The notes under the pieces: generated by a model | What the model was told of the DNA's origin: nothing | Database searches by the model: none | What the model saw: only the letters and a program-made list of their open reading frames with translations | In this document: in pieces, positions 37,022 through 46,346 of the stretch | Position numbering within the stretch: the first letter of the stretch is position 1 | Layout of the letters: each line of letters begins with the position of its first letter | Position numbers and translations under genes: made by a program | Assembly (NCBI RefSeq): GCF_019457515.1 | Contig: NZ_CP080421.1 | Location: forward strand, 3,720,001-3,784,000 | Reading direction: 5' to 3' | DNA: 64,000 nucleotides | From: Shewanella mesophila | Lineage (GTDB): Bacteria; Pseudomonadota; Gammaproteobacteria; Enterobacterales; Shewanellaceae

Positions 37022-37116
37022 ATTAACATCTAGTGTCTTTTGATAAATTTTCCAACAAGAAACAAGCATTTTGTTTCATATCAATAAATCACTCGGAGTA
37101 GTGATTAAGGAAAAAG

Positions 37117-37446
37117 ATGATGAAGAACCTAGTAAAAATTGCTACTTGCCTAATGTTAACTCTGTCAATTGGCGGACAAGCCTATGCCGTAGATGGCGGC
37201 AACCCGAAAAAGGGCAAACATCTCTACAAAAAAGAGTGTAAGGCCTGCCACAGCAAAGGTGATGCCGCTGGTGAGTTAACACCTATGAGCAAAACCATGA
37301 GTCAGTGGGACCGCTTCTTTCAACGTGACATGCACAAAGTAAAACCAGACGTTTTTGAAAAACTCTCCGAAAAGGAACGCTTAGATATTCAACAGTTCCT
37401 TTATGACCATGCGGCAGATTCTGATCAGCCACAAACTTGCGGTTAA
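37117..37446 (+). CDS. Monoheme c-type cytochrome
   Basis: A 109-residue periplasmic protein with a signal peptide (cleavage after A-Y-A, residue 24) and one heme site C41-K-A-C-H45. The mature part of about 85 residues is a compact class I-like cytochrome ending in a Cys (Q-T-C-G). It is first in a three-gene run with an outer-membrane barrel (48 bases later) and an octaheme cytochrome, so it probably shuttles electrons to that enzyme. An AAGG ribosome binding site precedes the start. Confidence 0.88.
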   Translation: MMKNLVKIATCLMLTLSIGGQAYAVDGGNPKKGKHLYKKECKACHSKGDAAGELTPMSKTMSQWDRFFQRDMHKVKPDVFEKLSEKERLDIQQFLYDHAADSDQPQTCG

Positions 37447-37493
37447 CCAAAAGCGAATTATTTACTGCGTCTTTACGTAACGGGAGAGATAAC

Positions 37494-39206
37494 ATGCGTA
37501 CTCTACTATCAATACTGATTGCCAATGCATTAGCTTTTTCAGGCAGCGCCTACAGTGCCGACCAAGAACAACAAAAACTGGCAGATCTAAAACAGCAGCT
37601 AGCAGAACTGTCACAAGAAATTGACGATATTAATAGCCGTGTGGATAAAAATGAGCGCCATACTTCGCTCGATAGAATTGAAATCACGGGAGATTTTCGT
37701 ACCAAGGCCCATTCATTGCATTACCAAAACGTCACCTGGAACCCTGCTATCAAGGTAGACTTTAATGATTTTGGTCAAAAAGCCATGTCTGGTGCCTTTG
37801 GTATGCCTAATGACCCTAGCTCACCATTAGGACAGATGCTCAGCGCCAATCCAGATCTTGCTATGGCTTTCCAAAACGGCATGCTACAAGGTGTTATGCC
37901 TTATGTGCTTGCGCCTAAAAGCACCCAAGATATTAACAACGACATTTTCTACACCACTCGTTTACGCCTTAACCTGAAAGCCAAGGTTTGGGACAATGTT
38001 AGCTTCGCCGCTCGCCTAAGCATGTACAAAAACTGGGGCGACTCAACAGGCACCCAAGTATTTGATTCATGGCGTTCATTCACTATGGATGGCACCAGCA
38101 GCGGTAACACCAGCGGTGACTGGCTCAGAGTTGAACGCGCTTATTTCAATTGGAAAGATATCGGCGGCTCTAACACCTTCCTATCAATAGGCCGCAGACC
38201 TTCTACCTATGGCCCTCCATCTCACTACCGCGAAAATGAAAAGCGTGGTGGCACACCTTCTGGTCACTTAGTTAATTTCAACTTTGATGGTTTGACCTTA
38301 GGCTACAACCTGAGTGAAATTACTGGTATCGATGGCCAGATAGTACGCTTCTGCTACGGTCAAGGTTTCGAGTCACAATGGGGTAACGGCGAGATGTTTG
38401 GCGACATAGTCACCAAAGATACTCATCTTGGCGGCTTTAATATCGATGCCATTAACGACGGAAACCACTTCCTCCAATTCACCCTATTTGGCGCCAAAGA
38501 TATTAACGATGGCTTCAAAGGCACCATGGCCTTCCCGACTCAGCTAGCGGGCATTTTTGCACCAACCATGTACCAAGATATGCAGAAGTTCTCTAACTTC
38601 AACTTCGAAACCCGAGTGCAACCAAGCGGTGTCATTGGTGACATGTACTTAGGTGGTATCGGGTATGCCTACGAAAGTGATGAAGACATGAAAGTATTTG
38701 CCTCTCTAGGCTGGACTCGCGCCGAAGGTAACGGCAATGCAGGTATGTTCGGTGGCATGTTAAGCGATGCGGTATTTGAAGCACAGCTTAATGCTGATGG
38801 CAGCGAAATCATTATGATGCCAAGTGCCGCGGATTCAGATGATGCTAAAGATGGTTACGGCGTCTATGTCGGTATCCAAGTTCCTGTTCCTTACGGTAAA
38901 TTTGGTCTCGAATACAACTATGGCTCTAAATACTGGACCCCTTTCACTCAAGCGCAGGATGATCCTATCGGTAGCAAGTTAGCGACCCGTGGTCACGTTG
39001 CCGAAGCCTACTACATGTTCGATATCAATCCACGCATGTTCATCAAGCTTGCGGGTCTCTATTACGACTATGAATACACAGGTAGTGGCACCCCAGTTGG
39101 CGCGCCACAAAAAATTGATGATGTGATCGCTGGCACTGCATTCTCAATGCTGCCAGCAGTCGACACGGCATACGACATTAACGCCTCATTAGTTGTCAAT
39201 TTCTAA
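37494..39206 (+). CDS. Large outer-membrane beta-barrel protein, DUF3373-like
   Basis: 570 residues from the ATG at 37494 (GGGAG 8 bases upstream; 19 upstream open codons rejected because they precede the signal peptide). The signal peptide is cleaved near A-Y-S-A-D. Residues 25-55 form a coiled coil (heptad Leu/Ile: LADLKQQLAELSQEIDDI), a trimerisation or peptidoglycan-spacing element. The rest is a large barrel with 'FYTTRLRLNLKAKVWDNVSFAARLSMYKNWGD' and the C-terminal strand 'DINASLVVNF' ending in Phe. I recall DUF3373 barrels beside multiheme cytochromes in Shewanella and Geobacter-type bacteria. The function is unknown; an electron or substrate conduit is inferred. Confidence 0.72.
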   Translation: MRTLLSILIANALAFSGSAYSADQEQQKLADLKQQLAELSQEIDDINSRVDKNERHTSLDRIEITGDFRTKAHSLHYQNVTWNPAIKVDFNDFGQKAMSGAFGMPNDPSSPLGQMLSANPDLAMAFQNGMLQGVMPYVLAPKSTQDINNDIFYTTRLRLNLKAKVWDNVSFAARLSMYKNWGDSTGTQVFDSWRSFTMDGTSSGNTSGDWLRVERAYFNWKDIGGSNTFLSIGRRPSTYGPPSHYRENEKRGGTPSGHLVNFNFDGLTLGYNLSEITGIDGQIVRFCYGQGFESQWGNGEMFGDIVTKDTHLGGFNIDAINDGNHFLQFTLFGAKDINDGFKGTMAFPTQLAGIFAPTMYQDMQKFSNFNFETRVQPSGVIGDMYLGGIGYAYESDEDMKVFASLGWTRAEGNGNAGMFGGMLSDAVFEAQLNADGSEIIMMPSAADSDDAKDGYGVYVGIQVPVPYGKFGLEYNYGSKYWTPFTQAQDDPIGSKLATRGHVAEAYYMFDINPRMFIKLAGLYYDYEYTGSGTPVGAPQKIDDVIAGTAFSMLPAVDTAYDINASLVVNF

Positions 39207-39250
39207 ACCTTTTACTCCCCCCGGCGTAGTCGGGGGGTAGGGATGATTCG

Positions 39251-40657
39251 ATGAAACATACGCTTTATTTAGCTTCGATTATCACCGCAGGCGTAATAGG
39301 ACTCACCACCTTTAGCGCTGCGGCTGAAAATCCACATAAAGAAGCCATTCAAGGGCCATTTACTCAAGGATCTCAAGTTACCGAACAATGTATCGAGTGC
39401 CATGAAGATCACGCAAAAGAGTTCATGAAATCTTCACACTGGACATGGGAGCTAGAACAGGAGCTGCCTGGTCGCACCGTTAAACGTGGTAAGAAAAACG
39501 CCATCAACAACTTCTGCACCTCTATTTCAGGCAATGAACCAAGATGCACCAGTTGTCATGCTGGCTACGGCTGGAAAGATAACAGCTTCGATTTTACCGA
39601 CATGACCAAGGTGGATTGCTTAGTTTGTCATGACACCACAGGGACTTATGTAAAAGATCCTGCAGGCGCCGGAGAAGCCGCTTCTAAGGTCAATCTTGAG
39701 CGCGTCGCACAAAATGTGGGAAGTCCCGTTCGCGATAACTGCGGAACCTGTCACTTCTACGGAGGTGGCGGAGATGCAGTTAAACATGGTGACCTAGACT
39801 CTTCTATGGCCTACCCTGATAAAGCCACAGATGTGCACATGGACAGCGATGGCAACGATTTCCAATGCCAAACTTGTCATACTACCGCGCAGCATCAAAT
39901 CACGGGCAATGCCATGGGCGTCTCCCCTGGCGGCACCAATGATATCGGTTGTGAGAATTGTCACGACGCGGCGCCCCATGAAAACAAACGACTCAATACG
40001 CATACCGCCAGTGTTGCTTGTCAAACCTGTCACATCCCGTTTTTTGCTCGCAGCGAGCCAACTAAGATGAGCTGGGACTGGTCCACTGCAGGCAGCGATC
40101 AAGCGGAAACCGTCGATGAAAATGGCAAGCACACCTTTATGAAGAAAAAAGGTAGCTTCGTCTGGAAGAAGATGGTGCAACCTGAATATGCTTGGTATAA
40201 CGGCAAGGCCGACGCTTACATGGTCGGGGATAAGATGGATCCAACTAAGGTCACCAAATTGACCTATCCATTAGGTGACATTAGCGACACCACAGCGAAG
40301 ATCTATCCATTTAAGGTCCATAGAGGTAAGCAGATCTATGACAAGAAGCAGAATATCTTTGTCACGGCTAAAGTTTACGGTAAAGGGGGTTACTGGAAAG
40401 ATTTCGATTGGGATAAAGCCGCGAAGTTAGGTATGGAAGCCAACCAAGCATTAGCCGAGAAGGGCATCAAGTACAGTGGAGAGCATGGCTTTGCTGAAAC
40501 CGAGATGTGGTGGCGTATTAACCATATGGTTTCTCCAAAAGACCAAGCTCTTAAATGTAATGATTGCCACAACAAAGGCTCTCGTTTGAATTGGCAAGCC
40601 CTAGGTTACGACGGCGACCCGATGAAGAATAAGCAAGGCGCTAAACACGCTAAGTAG
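39251..40657 (+). CDS. Octaheme c-type cytochrome, tetrathionate reductase (OTR) family
   Basis: 468 residues with a signal peptide (cleavage near A-A-A-E, residue 25) and eight C-x2-C-H sites at C47, C99, C123, C164, C206, C234, C257 and C436. The 'KEFMKSSHWTWELEQELPG' block between hemes 1 and 2 and the long gap before heme 8 are OTR-family features. In the characterised Shewanella oneidensis enzyme one active-site heme is ligated by lysine; K146 in 'ASKVNLERVAQ' is a candidate here (inference). Family members reduce tetrathionate, nitrite or hydroxylamine in vitro. It follows the barrel gene by 44 bases. Confidence 0.85.
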   Translation: MKHTLYLASIITAGVIGLTTFSAAAENPHKEAIQGPFTQGSQVTEQCIECHEDHAKEFMKSSHWTWELEQELPGRTVKRGKKNAINNFCTSISGNEPRCTSCHAGYGWKDNSFDFTDMTKVDCLVCHDTTGTYVKDPAGAGEAASKVNLERVAQNVGSPVRDNCGTCHFYGGGGDAVKHGDLDSSMAYPDKATDVHMDSDGNDFQCQTCHTTAQHQITGNAMGVSPGGTNDIGCENCHDAAPHENKRLNTHTASVACQTCHIPFFARSEPTKMSWDWSTAGSDQAETVDENGKHTFMKKKGSFVWKKMVQPEYAWYNGKADAYMVGDKMDPTKVTKLTYPLGDISDTTAKIYPFKVHRGKQIYDKKQNIFVTAKVYGKGGYWKDFDWDKAAKLGMEANQALAEKGIKYSGEHGFAETEMWWRINHMVSPKDQALKCNDCHNKGSRLNWQALGYDGDPMKNKQGAKHAK

Positions 40658-40668
40658 CATGATGTTGA

Positions 40669-40703
40669 TAGCTCTATCGAACAAGCGATAGAGCTAATTT
40701 TAT
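40669..40703 (+). terminator. Terminator of the cytochrome-barrel operon
   Basis: Eleven-bp perfect stem TAGCTCTATCG / CGATAGAGCTA with a 6-base loop and ATTTTAT tail, 12 bases after the octaheme stop. The following gap up to 41052 shows no gene. Confidence 0.88.
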
Positions 40704-41052
40704 CGCCAAGGAAACAACACTATTGCAGTCAATGGCTACGAGTAACAATTATTCCATATGGTACCGCCCCCAACCATACGGATAACCTTGTTACTCTGCC
40801 ATTTTTTGTTATGTCGCCATTGCTGTTATGCAGAAAGTGTCCGAATAAGTCAGGCTAATCTATGAGGCACCAAAAATATTAGCAATCGCAAATATTAGAC
40901 CTCTTGTCCCACTTAAAAATACCTATGTGACAACTTGTCTCACTCTATCTGGTCAAAAAGGCTCACAAACGCCCTATTTTCCCGCTAAACCCACAAAATT
41001 TGTGGCATTAAAATTGTATTGTCCTAATTGACTATTTCCTACGGCAAGCTTT

Positions 41053-42210
41053 ATGAAATGTAAGACAACCCCCTTTGACACCCTCAACAAATATTCAGGA
41101 GAATTCAGCGGCGCCTTTGCCGATTTAGGTACTTTTCTTCCCTTAGTACTTGGGCTTATTGCGATCAACCATTTTTCCCCCCAAGGGATCTTTATGGGAT
41201 TTGGTCTATTCGCACTATTTACCGCCTTCTATTACCGCAGGCCCATTCCTGTGCAACCAATGAAGGTGATTGCGGCGCTGGTTATCGCACAAGGGTTAAC
41301 CCCTGGCATGTTGCAAGCCAGTGGGATCATGATGGGCATCATTCTCTTAATCTTGGCTTATAGCGGTGCCATTACTTGGATGGCAAAACAACTTTCTCCC
41401 GCCATCAGTATTGGGATACAACTTGCCATTGGCTTGCAGCTGATTTGGATGGGAGGCCAAATGATAAGTGACACTTGGATTATCGGCATTATTGCTTTTA
41501 CCGTCTTATTTGCGAGTCGCTTCTTCCCCTTACCTTACCTTGCTATGCCATTGGTCTTAATTTTTGGCATTATGTGGCAAATAACTAGTGGTCTAGCCCC
41601 TAGCTTTGAATTATCAGGTAGCACTCCGTGGCAACTGGGTTGGCCAAGTCTTAATGAATGGTCCTCCGCAGCAGGTCTGCTGGTACTGCCACAATTGGCA
41701 TTAACCCTGACCAATGCCGTTATCGCGACATCCGCAATGGCCAACGAGAAATTCCCCGAAGACCATATAAAGTTCAACGATCGATTTAGCCCTAAACGAT
41801 TCGCCACAAGCGCTGGCTGGGCCAACCTGTTACTGGCACCCATCGGCGCTGCCGCCATGTGCCACGGCGCCGGAGGCCTAGCGGTGCAGTATCACTTTGG
41901 TGCGCGTACATGGTTAACACCGACCATTTTTGGCGTAGCCTGTTTACTTATTGCCGCATTTTGGGGGCAAGGCATCGCCAGTCTGCTGTCGCTTATTCCG
42001 CTGGCAGTATTGGGTAGTCTGCTGGCCATCGCTGGGACGCAACTAGCCTGGTCAAAACGATTTGTCGACGGTAAACCCTTTTGTATTGTGGTGATTTTAT
42101 CAACCGCCGCTATTTGTTTGCTGGTTAACACCGCAGCAGGATTAGCAGCGGGGGTGATACTTGAAATGGGCCGCAGACAATGGCGAATCATCGCGGACTT
42201 AACGCGCTAA
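41053..42210 (+). CDS. Molybdate/sulfate transporter, MOT1 family
   Basis: 385 residues, about 10-12 hydrophobic helices, related to SulP but without a STAS domain. The MOT1 signatures are 'SGAFADLGTFLPLVLGL' (residues 16-32) and the later 'PVQPMKVIAAL' and 'GAAAMCHGAGGLA' blocks. In eukaryotes MOT1 imports molybdate. The convergent psrABC operon encodes a molybdopterin enzyme, which supports molybdate as the substrate here (inference). No ModE-like site was identified. Confidence 0.8.
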   Translation: MKCKTTPFDTLNKYSGEFSGAFADLGTFLPLVLGLIAINHFSPQGIFMGFGLFALFTAFYYRRPIPVQPMKVIAALVIAQGLTPGMLQASGIMMGIILLILAYSGAITWMAKQLSPAISIGIQLAIGLQLIWMGGQMISDTWIIGIIAFTVLFASRFFPLPYLAMPLVLIFGIMWQITSGLAPSFELSGSTPWQLGWPSLNEWSSAAGLLVLPQLALTLTNAVIATSAMANEKFPEDHIKFNDRFSPKRFATSAGWANLLLAPIGAAAMCHGAGGLAVQYHFGARTWLTPTIFGVACLLIAAFWGQGIASLLSLIPLAVLGSLLAIAGTQLAWSKRFVDGKPFCIVVILSTAAICLLVNTAAGLAAGVILEMGRRQWRIIADLTR

Positions 42211-42227
42211 GAACGATTTTTTAACCA

Positions 42228-42254
42228 ATAAAAAGCCCAGAGTTCTCTCTGGGC
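42228..42254 (-). terminator. Terminator of psrABC
   Basis: On the minus strand, GCCCAGAG / CTCTGGGC with a 4-base loop, then TTTTTATTGG, about 60 bases after the psrC stop. Confidence 0.88.
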
Positions 42255-42311
42255 GTTAACGGTAAAACCGAAACTCAAGCTAGGCTCAAGCTTTAGGCTG
42301 TGAGTTCATTA

Positions 42312-43253
42312 TCAGCTGATATAACTTTGCCCGGCATACAGCACAAAGTGTCTCAGTGCTAATACCCCTGTTAAGCTACAGCAGGCAACCGCGATCATCA
42401 CGCCTTTGGTGTGGCGAGTCTGAGCAGGCATGAGCATAGAGAGTAAGGGAATTGCAAAGCCAATACCCACAACGCCAATCCAGAATACACTCGCCCAAAC
42501 ACCAATCGTCAACGAGGCTAGCGCGGCTGCGGCTGCCCCACCTTTGAAATATAGTGCGCAAAATAGCATAAACAGAAACATCATTTCACTCAGCATCACT
42601 GGCAGTTCTAACCCATGCATTTTACCAAGAGTTGCGTCGTGACTACTGGTATTAAACATCACCAAAGCCCCAATGGCATTGGCCGCCGCCCCCGCAGATA
42701 AACCAGAGACTAAGAATAGCGCCGGTAGTACCGCAGTATTGAGCATAGGGTAGGCATTCATCGCCGAGATCAGGAAGCCAGTATAAGCCCCTACACCGAT
42801 AGCGAGCACAAATAGCACCACTTCAATCGCCTTTCTAAACGGCTGCAAGGCATGTGCGAGTGGCACTAAAAAGCCCAGCTTCCATTTAGGTAGCTCATCA
42901 CGGAGCACTATTAGAGAGTACGCGATACCTATGGGCGAGTAGGCCAATAGCGCCAGCACACCAATCGACATTACCGAGCTCAAATTGTAGTTGATTAGAA
43001 TCAGCCAGAAATGAAATGGCTTAGTTAAATCAAACACTAAGCAAGCCAGGCCAAGCGAGATCGCCACAGGGCTAATAATCGCCGCCGCTTTTAATATTGC
43101 GCTCTCTACTGACTTATCTTTGCTGTACCAGCGCAGTCCGATACCGATAAGAATCGACCCCGCCGACAGACCTGCCATAAACAGGTAAACTGCGATGATC
43201 CAGTTCCACGTTACCGGATCGTATTGCGCCATATCGCCCCATGTATTGTTCAT
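42312..43253 (-). CDS. psrC: Polysulfide/thiosulfate reductase membrane subunit, NrfD/PsrC family
   Basis: A 313-residue inner-membrane quinol-oxidising subunit with eight to nine hydrophobic helices. 'WIIAVYLFMAGLSAGSILIGIGL' at the N-terminus and 'FLVSGLSAGAAANAIGALVMF' in the middle are NrfD/PsrC hallmarks. It overlaps psrB by 4 bases (ATGA), so translation is coupled. It feeds electrons from menaquinol through PsrB to PsrA. Confidence 0.92.
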   Translation of the reverse strand: MNNTWGDMAQYDPVTWNWIIAVYLFMAGLSAGSILIGIGLRWYSKDKSVESAILKAAAIISPVAISLGLACLVFDLTKPFHFWLILINYNLSSVMSIGVLALLAYSPIGIAYSLIVLRDELPKWKLGFLVPLAHALQPFRKAIEVVLFVLAIGVGAYTGFLISAMNAYPMLNTAVLPALFLVSGLSAGAAANAIGALVMFNTSSHDATLGKMHGLELPVMLSEMMFLFMLFCALYFKGGAAAAALASLTIGVWASVFWIGVVGIGFAIPLLSMLMPAQTRHTKGVMIAVACCSLTGVLALRHFVLYAGQSYIS

Positions 43254-43822
43254 GACTGGATCCCCCCACGTTTAGTTGGAATGCGATACACCCTAGGTTG
43301 AGTCCCAAGATGGGTCTTCTCCTGATAGGTTGCCTTGGTATTAATCAGTTTTGCGACATCGCTTTGCGGATCGTTGGCATCACCAAAGATCAGCGCATCA
43401 GTTGGACATACCGTCACACAAGCGGGTAACTCACCGCGTGCTAAACGGGTATCTTTACAGAAATTACACTTGTCAGCCGCCTTGGTTTCGGGGTTCATAA
43501 AGCGCACTTTATACGGGCAAGCTGCGACACAATACATACAGCCAACACACTTATCCGCTTTGATGGACACTAAGCCATCATCGCCGACATACGCGGCGCC
43601 GGTTGGACACACAGTCACACAAGGTGCATTTTCACATTGCTGACAAGAGACGCGGTTATATTTAAAGTGCAGATGCGGCGCATCACCAAAAGGACCTTCA
43701 ACTCTGACCTGAAGACGGCTAACGCTTTCAGGCGTGCCGTTTTCGCTTCGGCAAGCAACACTGCAAGCTTGGCAACCAATACAGCGATTTTCATCGTGCA
43801 CCATTACATATCGTTTACTCAT
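43250..43822 (-). CDS. psrB: Polysulfide/thiosulfate reductase iron-sulfur subunit
   Basis: A 190-residue ferredoxin-like protein with four [4Fe-4S] cysteine groups: C14-x2-C-x2-C-x3-C, then 'CQQCENAPCVTVCPTGA', 'CVGCMYCVAACPYKVRF' and 'CNFCKDTRLARGELPACVTVCPTDA'. This is the DmsB/PhsB/PsrB pattern. No Tat signal of its own, so it likely travels with PsrA. Twelve bases separate it from psrA. Confidence 0.94.
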   Translation of the reverse strand: MSKRYVMVHDENRCIGCQACSVACRSENGTPESVSRLQVRVEGPFGDAPHLHFKYNRVSCQQCENAPCVTVCPTGAAYVGDDGLVSIKADKCVGCMYCVAACPYKVRFMNPETKAADKCNFCKDTRLARGELPACVTVCPTDALIFGDANDPQSDVAKLINTKATYQEKTHLGTQPRVYRIPTKRGGIQS

Positions 43823-43834
43823 ACTGGGCTCCTA

Positions 43835-46117
43835 TTAGATCTTCGCTAGCGTGATGCCAGTAGTGTGAATATTCATGCCACAAACAGGCGCAGTTTGATG
43901 CGGTAGCAGGTTGCCACAATGGATACCTTTCCCCGTCGCACGTGCTAGCTCTTTGTTTTTAGAACCAAAGCCCATATAAGCAAATACGGTATCTTGGCGA
44001 ATACCTGGAGTGACCAGCGCCGTACCCTCCTCACTACCCACACTGCTTGAAAGCCTTATCTTGTCACCCGATGAGATGCCAAGCTTGCCAGCGGTAAGCG
44101 GATGGATCCATACGCCATTGTCTGACATTAAATTGGCCAACATAGGAATGTTATGGGTTGCGCCATTGGTATGAACCGCGACTTTACCTTGAATGAAGTA
44201 GAGCTCGTCCGCCTGCTTAAGTTGCACAGGACGATACTTAATCACGCCGCGTCCGGTGGCCATTTTCTCGACTTTATCTGAACTGAGCTCAATCTTGCCA
44301 CTCGGAGTCTTAAAACTCATGGCGCTGGCATAAGTGCCATCTTCATCCGTCGGTTTAGCGTTAGGATACTTAGCGGTAAACGCTGCCACCATGCTAGGTT
44401 CACGTAGCATTAAGGGCTTACCATAGCTAACATAACCCTTCTCTTTGATAGTATTCCACAGCGTGACATCACGATTAACTTGCAGCAGTTGCAGGCTTTC
44501 CATATTTTCCCAAGGGAAGAACTGACCTAGTCCCATCTCTTCGCCTAATTCTTTAAAGATTTGCCAGCTTGGTTTAGTCTGCCCAATGGTTTCAACGACG
44601 CGTTGACGCACATAATAAGCGGGGTTTTTACCCGACTTATCGGCAATCTCTTCATCACGTTCAAGGTAAGTCGATTCGGGCAAGATGATATCGGCGTAAG
44701 CAGCCGTTTCGCTGATGTACACATCACAGCACACGACAAAGTCGAGTTTTTTGAGCGACTCAACCACACGAGCTCTATCTGTCATGGTTTGCATTGGGTT
44801 GGTACGACTCATCACCCAAGCTTTAAGCTGGTAGGGTTTAGCCTCTAAGGTTGCATCAAGAATGGTTTGATAGATGCCGCCGGATGACCACATCATGGCG
44901 TATTGCTCATCCACTTGATCAATACGTTTGGCGGTTGGCTTAGGCAAGCCCTCAACCCCTGGCTTACCTAATGTGGGTGCCACTTTATCGCCAGCGAACT
45001 TATTGTAGGTTTTAGCTTTTTTACCAAGGTAAAGCCCACCTTTTCGCTCAATGTTGCCAATCAATACATTGGCCGCAAATAGGGCGCGGCGCATATCAAA
45101 CTCTTCAGGCGTAAAGGTGGCTCTGTGGCCAAAATCCACCACGGCATGGGGCGCATGGGCAGCGTATTCATGGGCAATTCGGCGAATATCTTTGGCGGGC
45201 ACATCACTCACGCCTTCTGCCCACTCTGGTGTATAGGCTTTCACTTCTTCGGCAAAGGCCTCAAAACCGACCACATGCTGCTCGATAAACTCACGGTCAT
45301 ACAGGTTATCTTCAATCAGTACATGGCACAGGGCTAACGCGACAGCAAGGTCAGTACCAGGGCGAATGGCAAACCACTCATCAGCTTTATCAGCAACCAC
45401 GGAAAAGCGCGGCTCAAATACCACTAACTTGGCATTCTTCTCCATCTGCGCTTTCATCATGCCGCGGGTTTCAGACATGTTAATTCCCTCATAGAGGTTA
45501 TGTCCGAAATTGATAATGTATTTGGAATTACCCAAATCACGCTTAACCTTGGTCCCAAATATCGCTTTAGCCGCGATAACATACCCCCCCGGGCAAGTGG
45601 AAGCATGGGTGAAACTATTGGGAGAGCCGAAGGCTTTACCTAAATGAAATAGATGGCCAGAAAGTGAACCTGACTTTGAAGAAAATGCCACGGCTTCAGC
45701 GCCATGTTTAGCTTTAATATCATTAAGGCTTTTAGCAATGGTTTGGTAGGCCTGCTTCCAAGTTATCTCTTCCCATTTTCCTTCTCCACGCTCACCTACG
45801 CGACGAAGCGGATTAACGATACGTTGCGGATCGTACAACAAACTGTGGCCAGCTCCGCCTCTGGCACATACTTTACCGCCAAAAGACTTAGCCTCTTTAT
45901 TGCCGCCAATGAAGACATTTTTACCATCAACAACCCTTGCAGAAATAGGGCATCGGGTCGAGCACATTTCACAAATACTCGCCACCTCTTTACCAACGGC
46001 TTTTAATGGTTGTTGTTCTAAGGCGGCCAAACTACCGGGCAGTAGTGTCGCCAGCGCACAAGTAGCTCCACCAGCACCTGCACCCTTAATAAACGTTCGT
46101 CTATCAAGCTCTATCAT
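43835..46117 (-). CDS. psrA: Polysulfide/thiosulfate reductase molybdopterin subunit
   Basis: 760 residues, DMSO reductase superfamily. The N-terminus is a Tat signal, D-R-R-T-F-I-K-G, so the folded enzyme goes to the periplasm. The [4Fe-4S] site is C49-x2-C52-x3-C56 ... C84. 'SFTHASTCPGG' supplies the cysteine Mo ligand (near 173) typical of PhsA/PsrA. AGGAGG sits 6 bases before the ATG. Thiosulfate versus polysulfide specificity cannot be settled from sequence; S. oneidensis PsrA uses thiosulfate and sulfur. First gene of psrABC. Confidence 0.94.
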   Translation of the reverse strand: MIELDRRTFIKGAGAGGATCALATLLPGSLAALEQQPLKAVGKEVASICEMCSTRCPISARVVDGKNVFIGGNKEAKSFGGKVCARGGAGHSLLYDPQRIVNPLRRVGERGEGKWEEITWKQAYQTIAKSLNDIKAKHGAEAVAFSSKSGSLSGHLFHLGKAFGSPNSFTHASTCPGGYVIAAKAIFGTKVKRDLGNSKYIINFGHNLYEGINMSETRGMMKAQMEKNAKLVVFEPRFSVVADKADEWFAIRPGTDLAVALALCHVLIEDNLYDREFIEQHVVGFEAFAEEVKAYTPEWAEGVSDVPAKDIRRIAHEYAAHAPHAVVDFGHRATFTPEEFDMRRALFAANVLIGNIERKGGLYLGKKAKTYNKFAGDKVAPTLGKPGVEGLPKPTAKRIDQVDEQYAMMWSSGGIYQTILDATLEAKPYQLKAWVMSRTNPMQTMTDRARVVESLKKLDFVVCCDVYISETAAYADIILPESTYLERDEEIADKSGKNPAYYVRQRVVETIGQTKPSWQIFKELGEEMGLGQFFPWENMESLQLLQVNRDVTLWNTIKEKGYVSYGKPLMLREPSMVAAFTAKYPNAKPTDEDGTYASAMSFKTPSGKIELSSDKVEKMATGRGVIKYRPVQLKQADELYFIQGKVAVHTNGATHNIPMLANLMSDNGVWIHPLTAGKLGISSGDKIRLSSSVGSEEGTALVTPGIRQDTVFAYMGFGSKNKELARATGKGIHCGNLLPHQTAPVCGMNIHTTGITLAKI

Positions 46118-46228
46118 GGTTTCCTCCTCATCAGCCTAGGCAGATGAAATCACACACTGTTATTAGTTTTTTTTGCCAACTTGTTGAAGGCATGCCCCAT
46201 TGTTATCCCACAAAATATTCATGGGTAT

Positions 46229-46242
46229 TGTGGTAAACCACA
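46229..46242. promoter_or_regulatory. Perfect palindrome TGTGGTAAACCACA upstream of psrA
   Basis: A 14-bp near-perfect dyad (TGTGGT-AA-ACCACA), 112 bases before psrA. It is shorter than a CRP site (TGTGA-N6-TCACA). Nearby CCCACAA...TTGTGG also pairs. Candidate operator for the psr operon. Confidence 0.4.
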
Positions 46243-46318
46243 TAGGAAAGAGGTGCGTGATCTAGCTCTGCTATTTCTAGAGGCGTTGTGAAAGAAGTGT
46301 GATATTTATGTAGATTGT

Positions 46319-46346
46319 TAAAACGCCAGCATTGGGCTGGCGTTTT
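46319..46346 (-). terminator. Terminator of nnrS-nrfA
   Basis: Ten-bp perfect stem AAACGCCAGC / GCTGGCGTTT with a 5-base loop; on the minus strand a T run follows, about 20 bases after the nrfA stop. Confidence 0.85.

Noticed and set aside
39794..40180. 128-codon minus-strand frame within the octaheme cytochrome gene
   Set aside because: Antisense to eight conserved heme motifs; no signal or start context.
43335..45337. Several plus-strand frames of 60-102 codons in psrB and psrA
   Set aside because: Antisense shadows of the Fe-S and molybdopterin subunits.
46229..46242. CRP site before psrA
   Set aside because: The dyad is 14 bp with TGTGG halves, two bases too short for CRP spacing.
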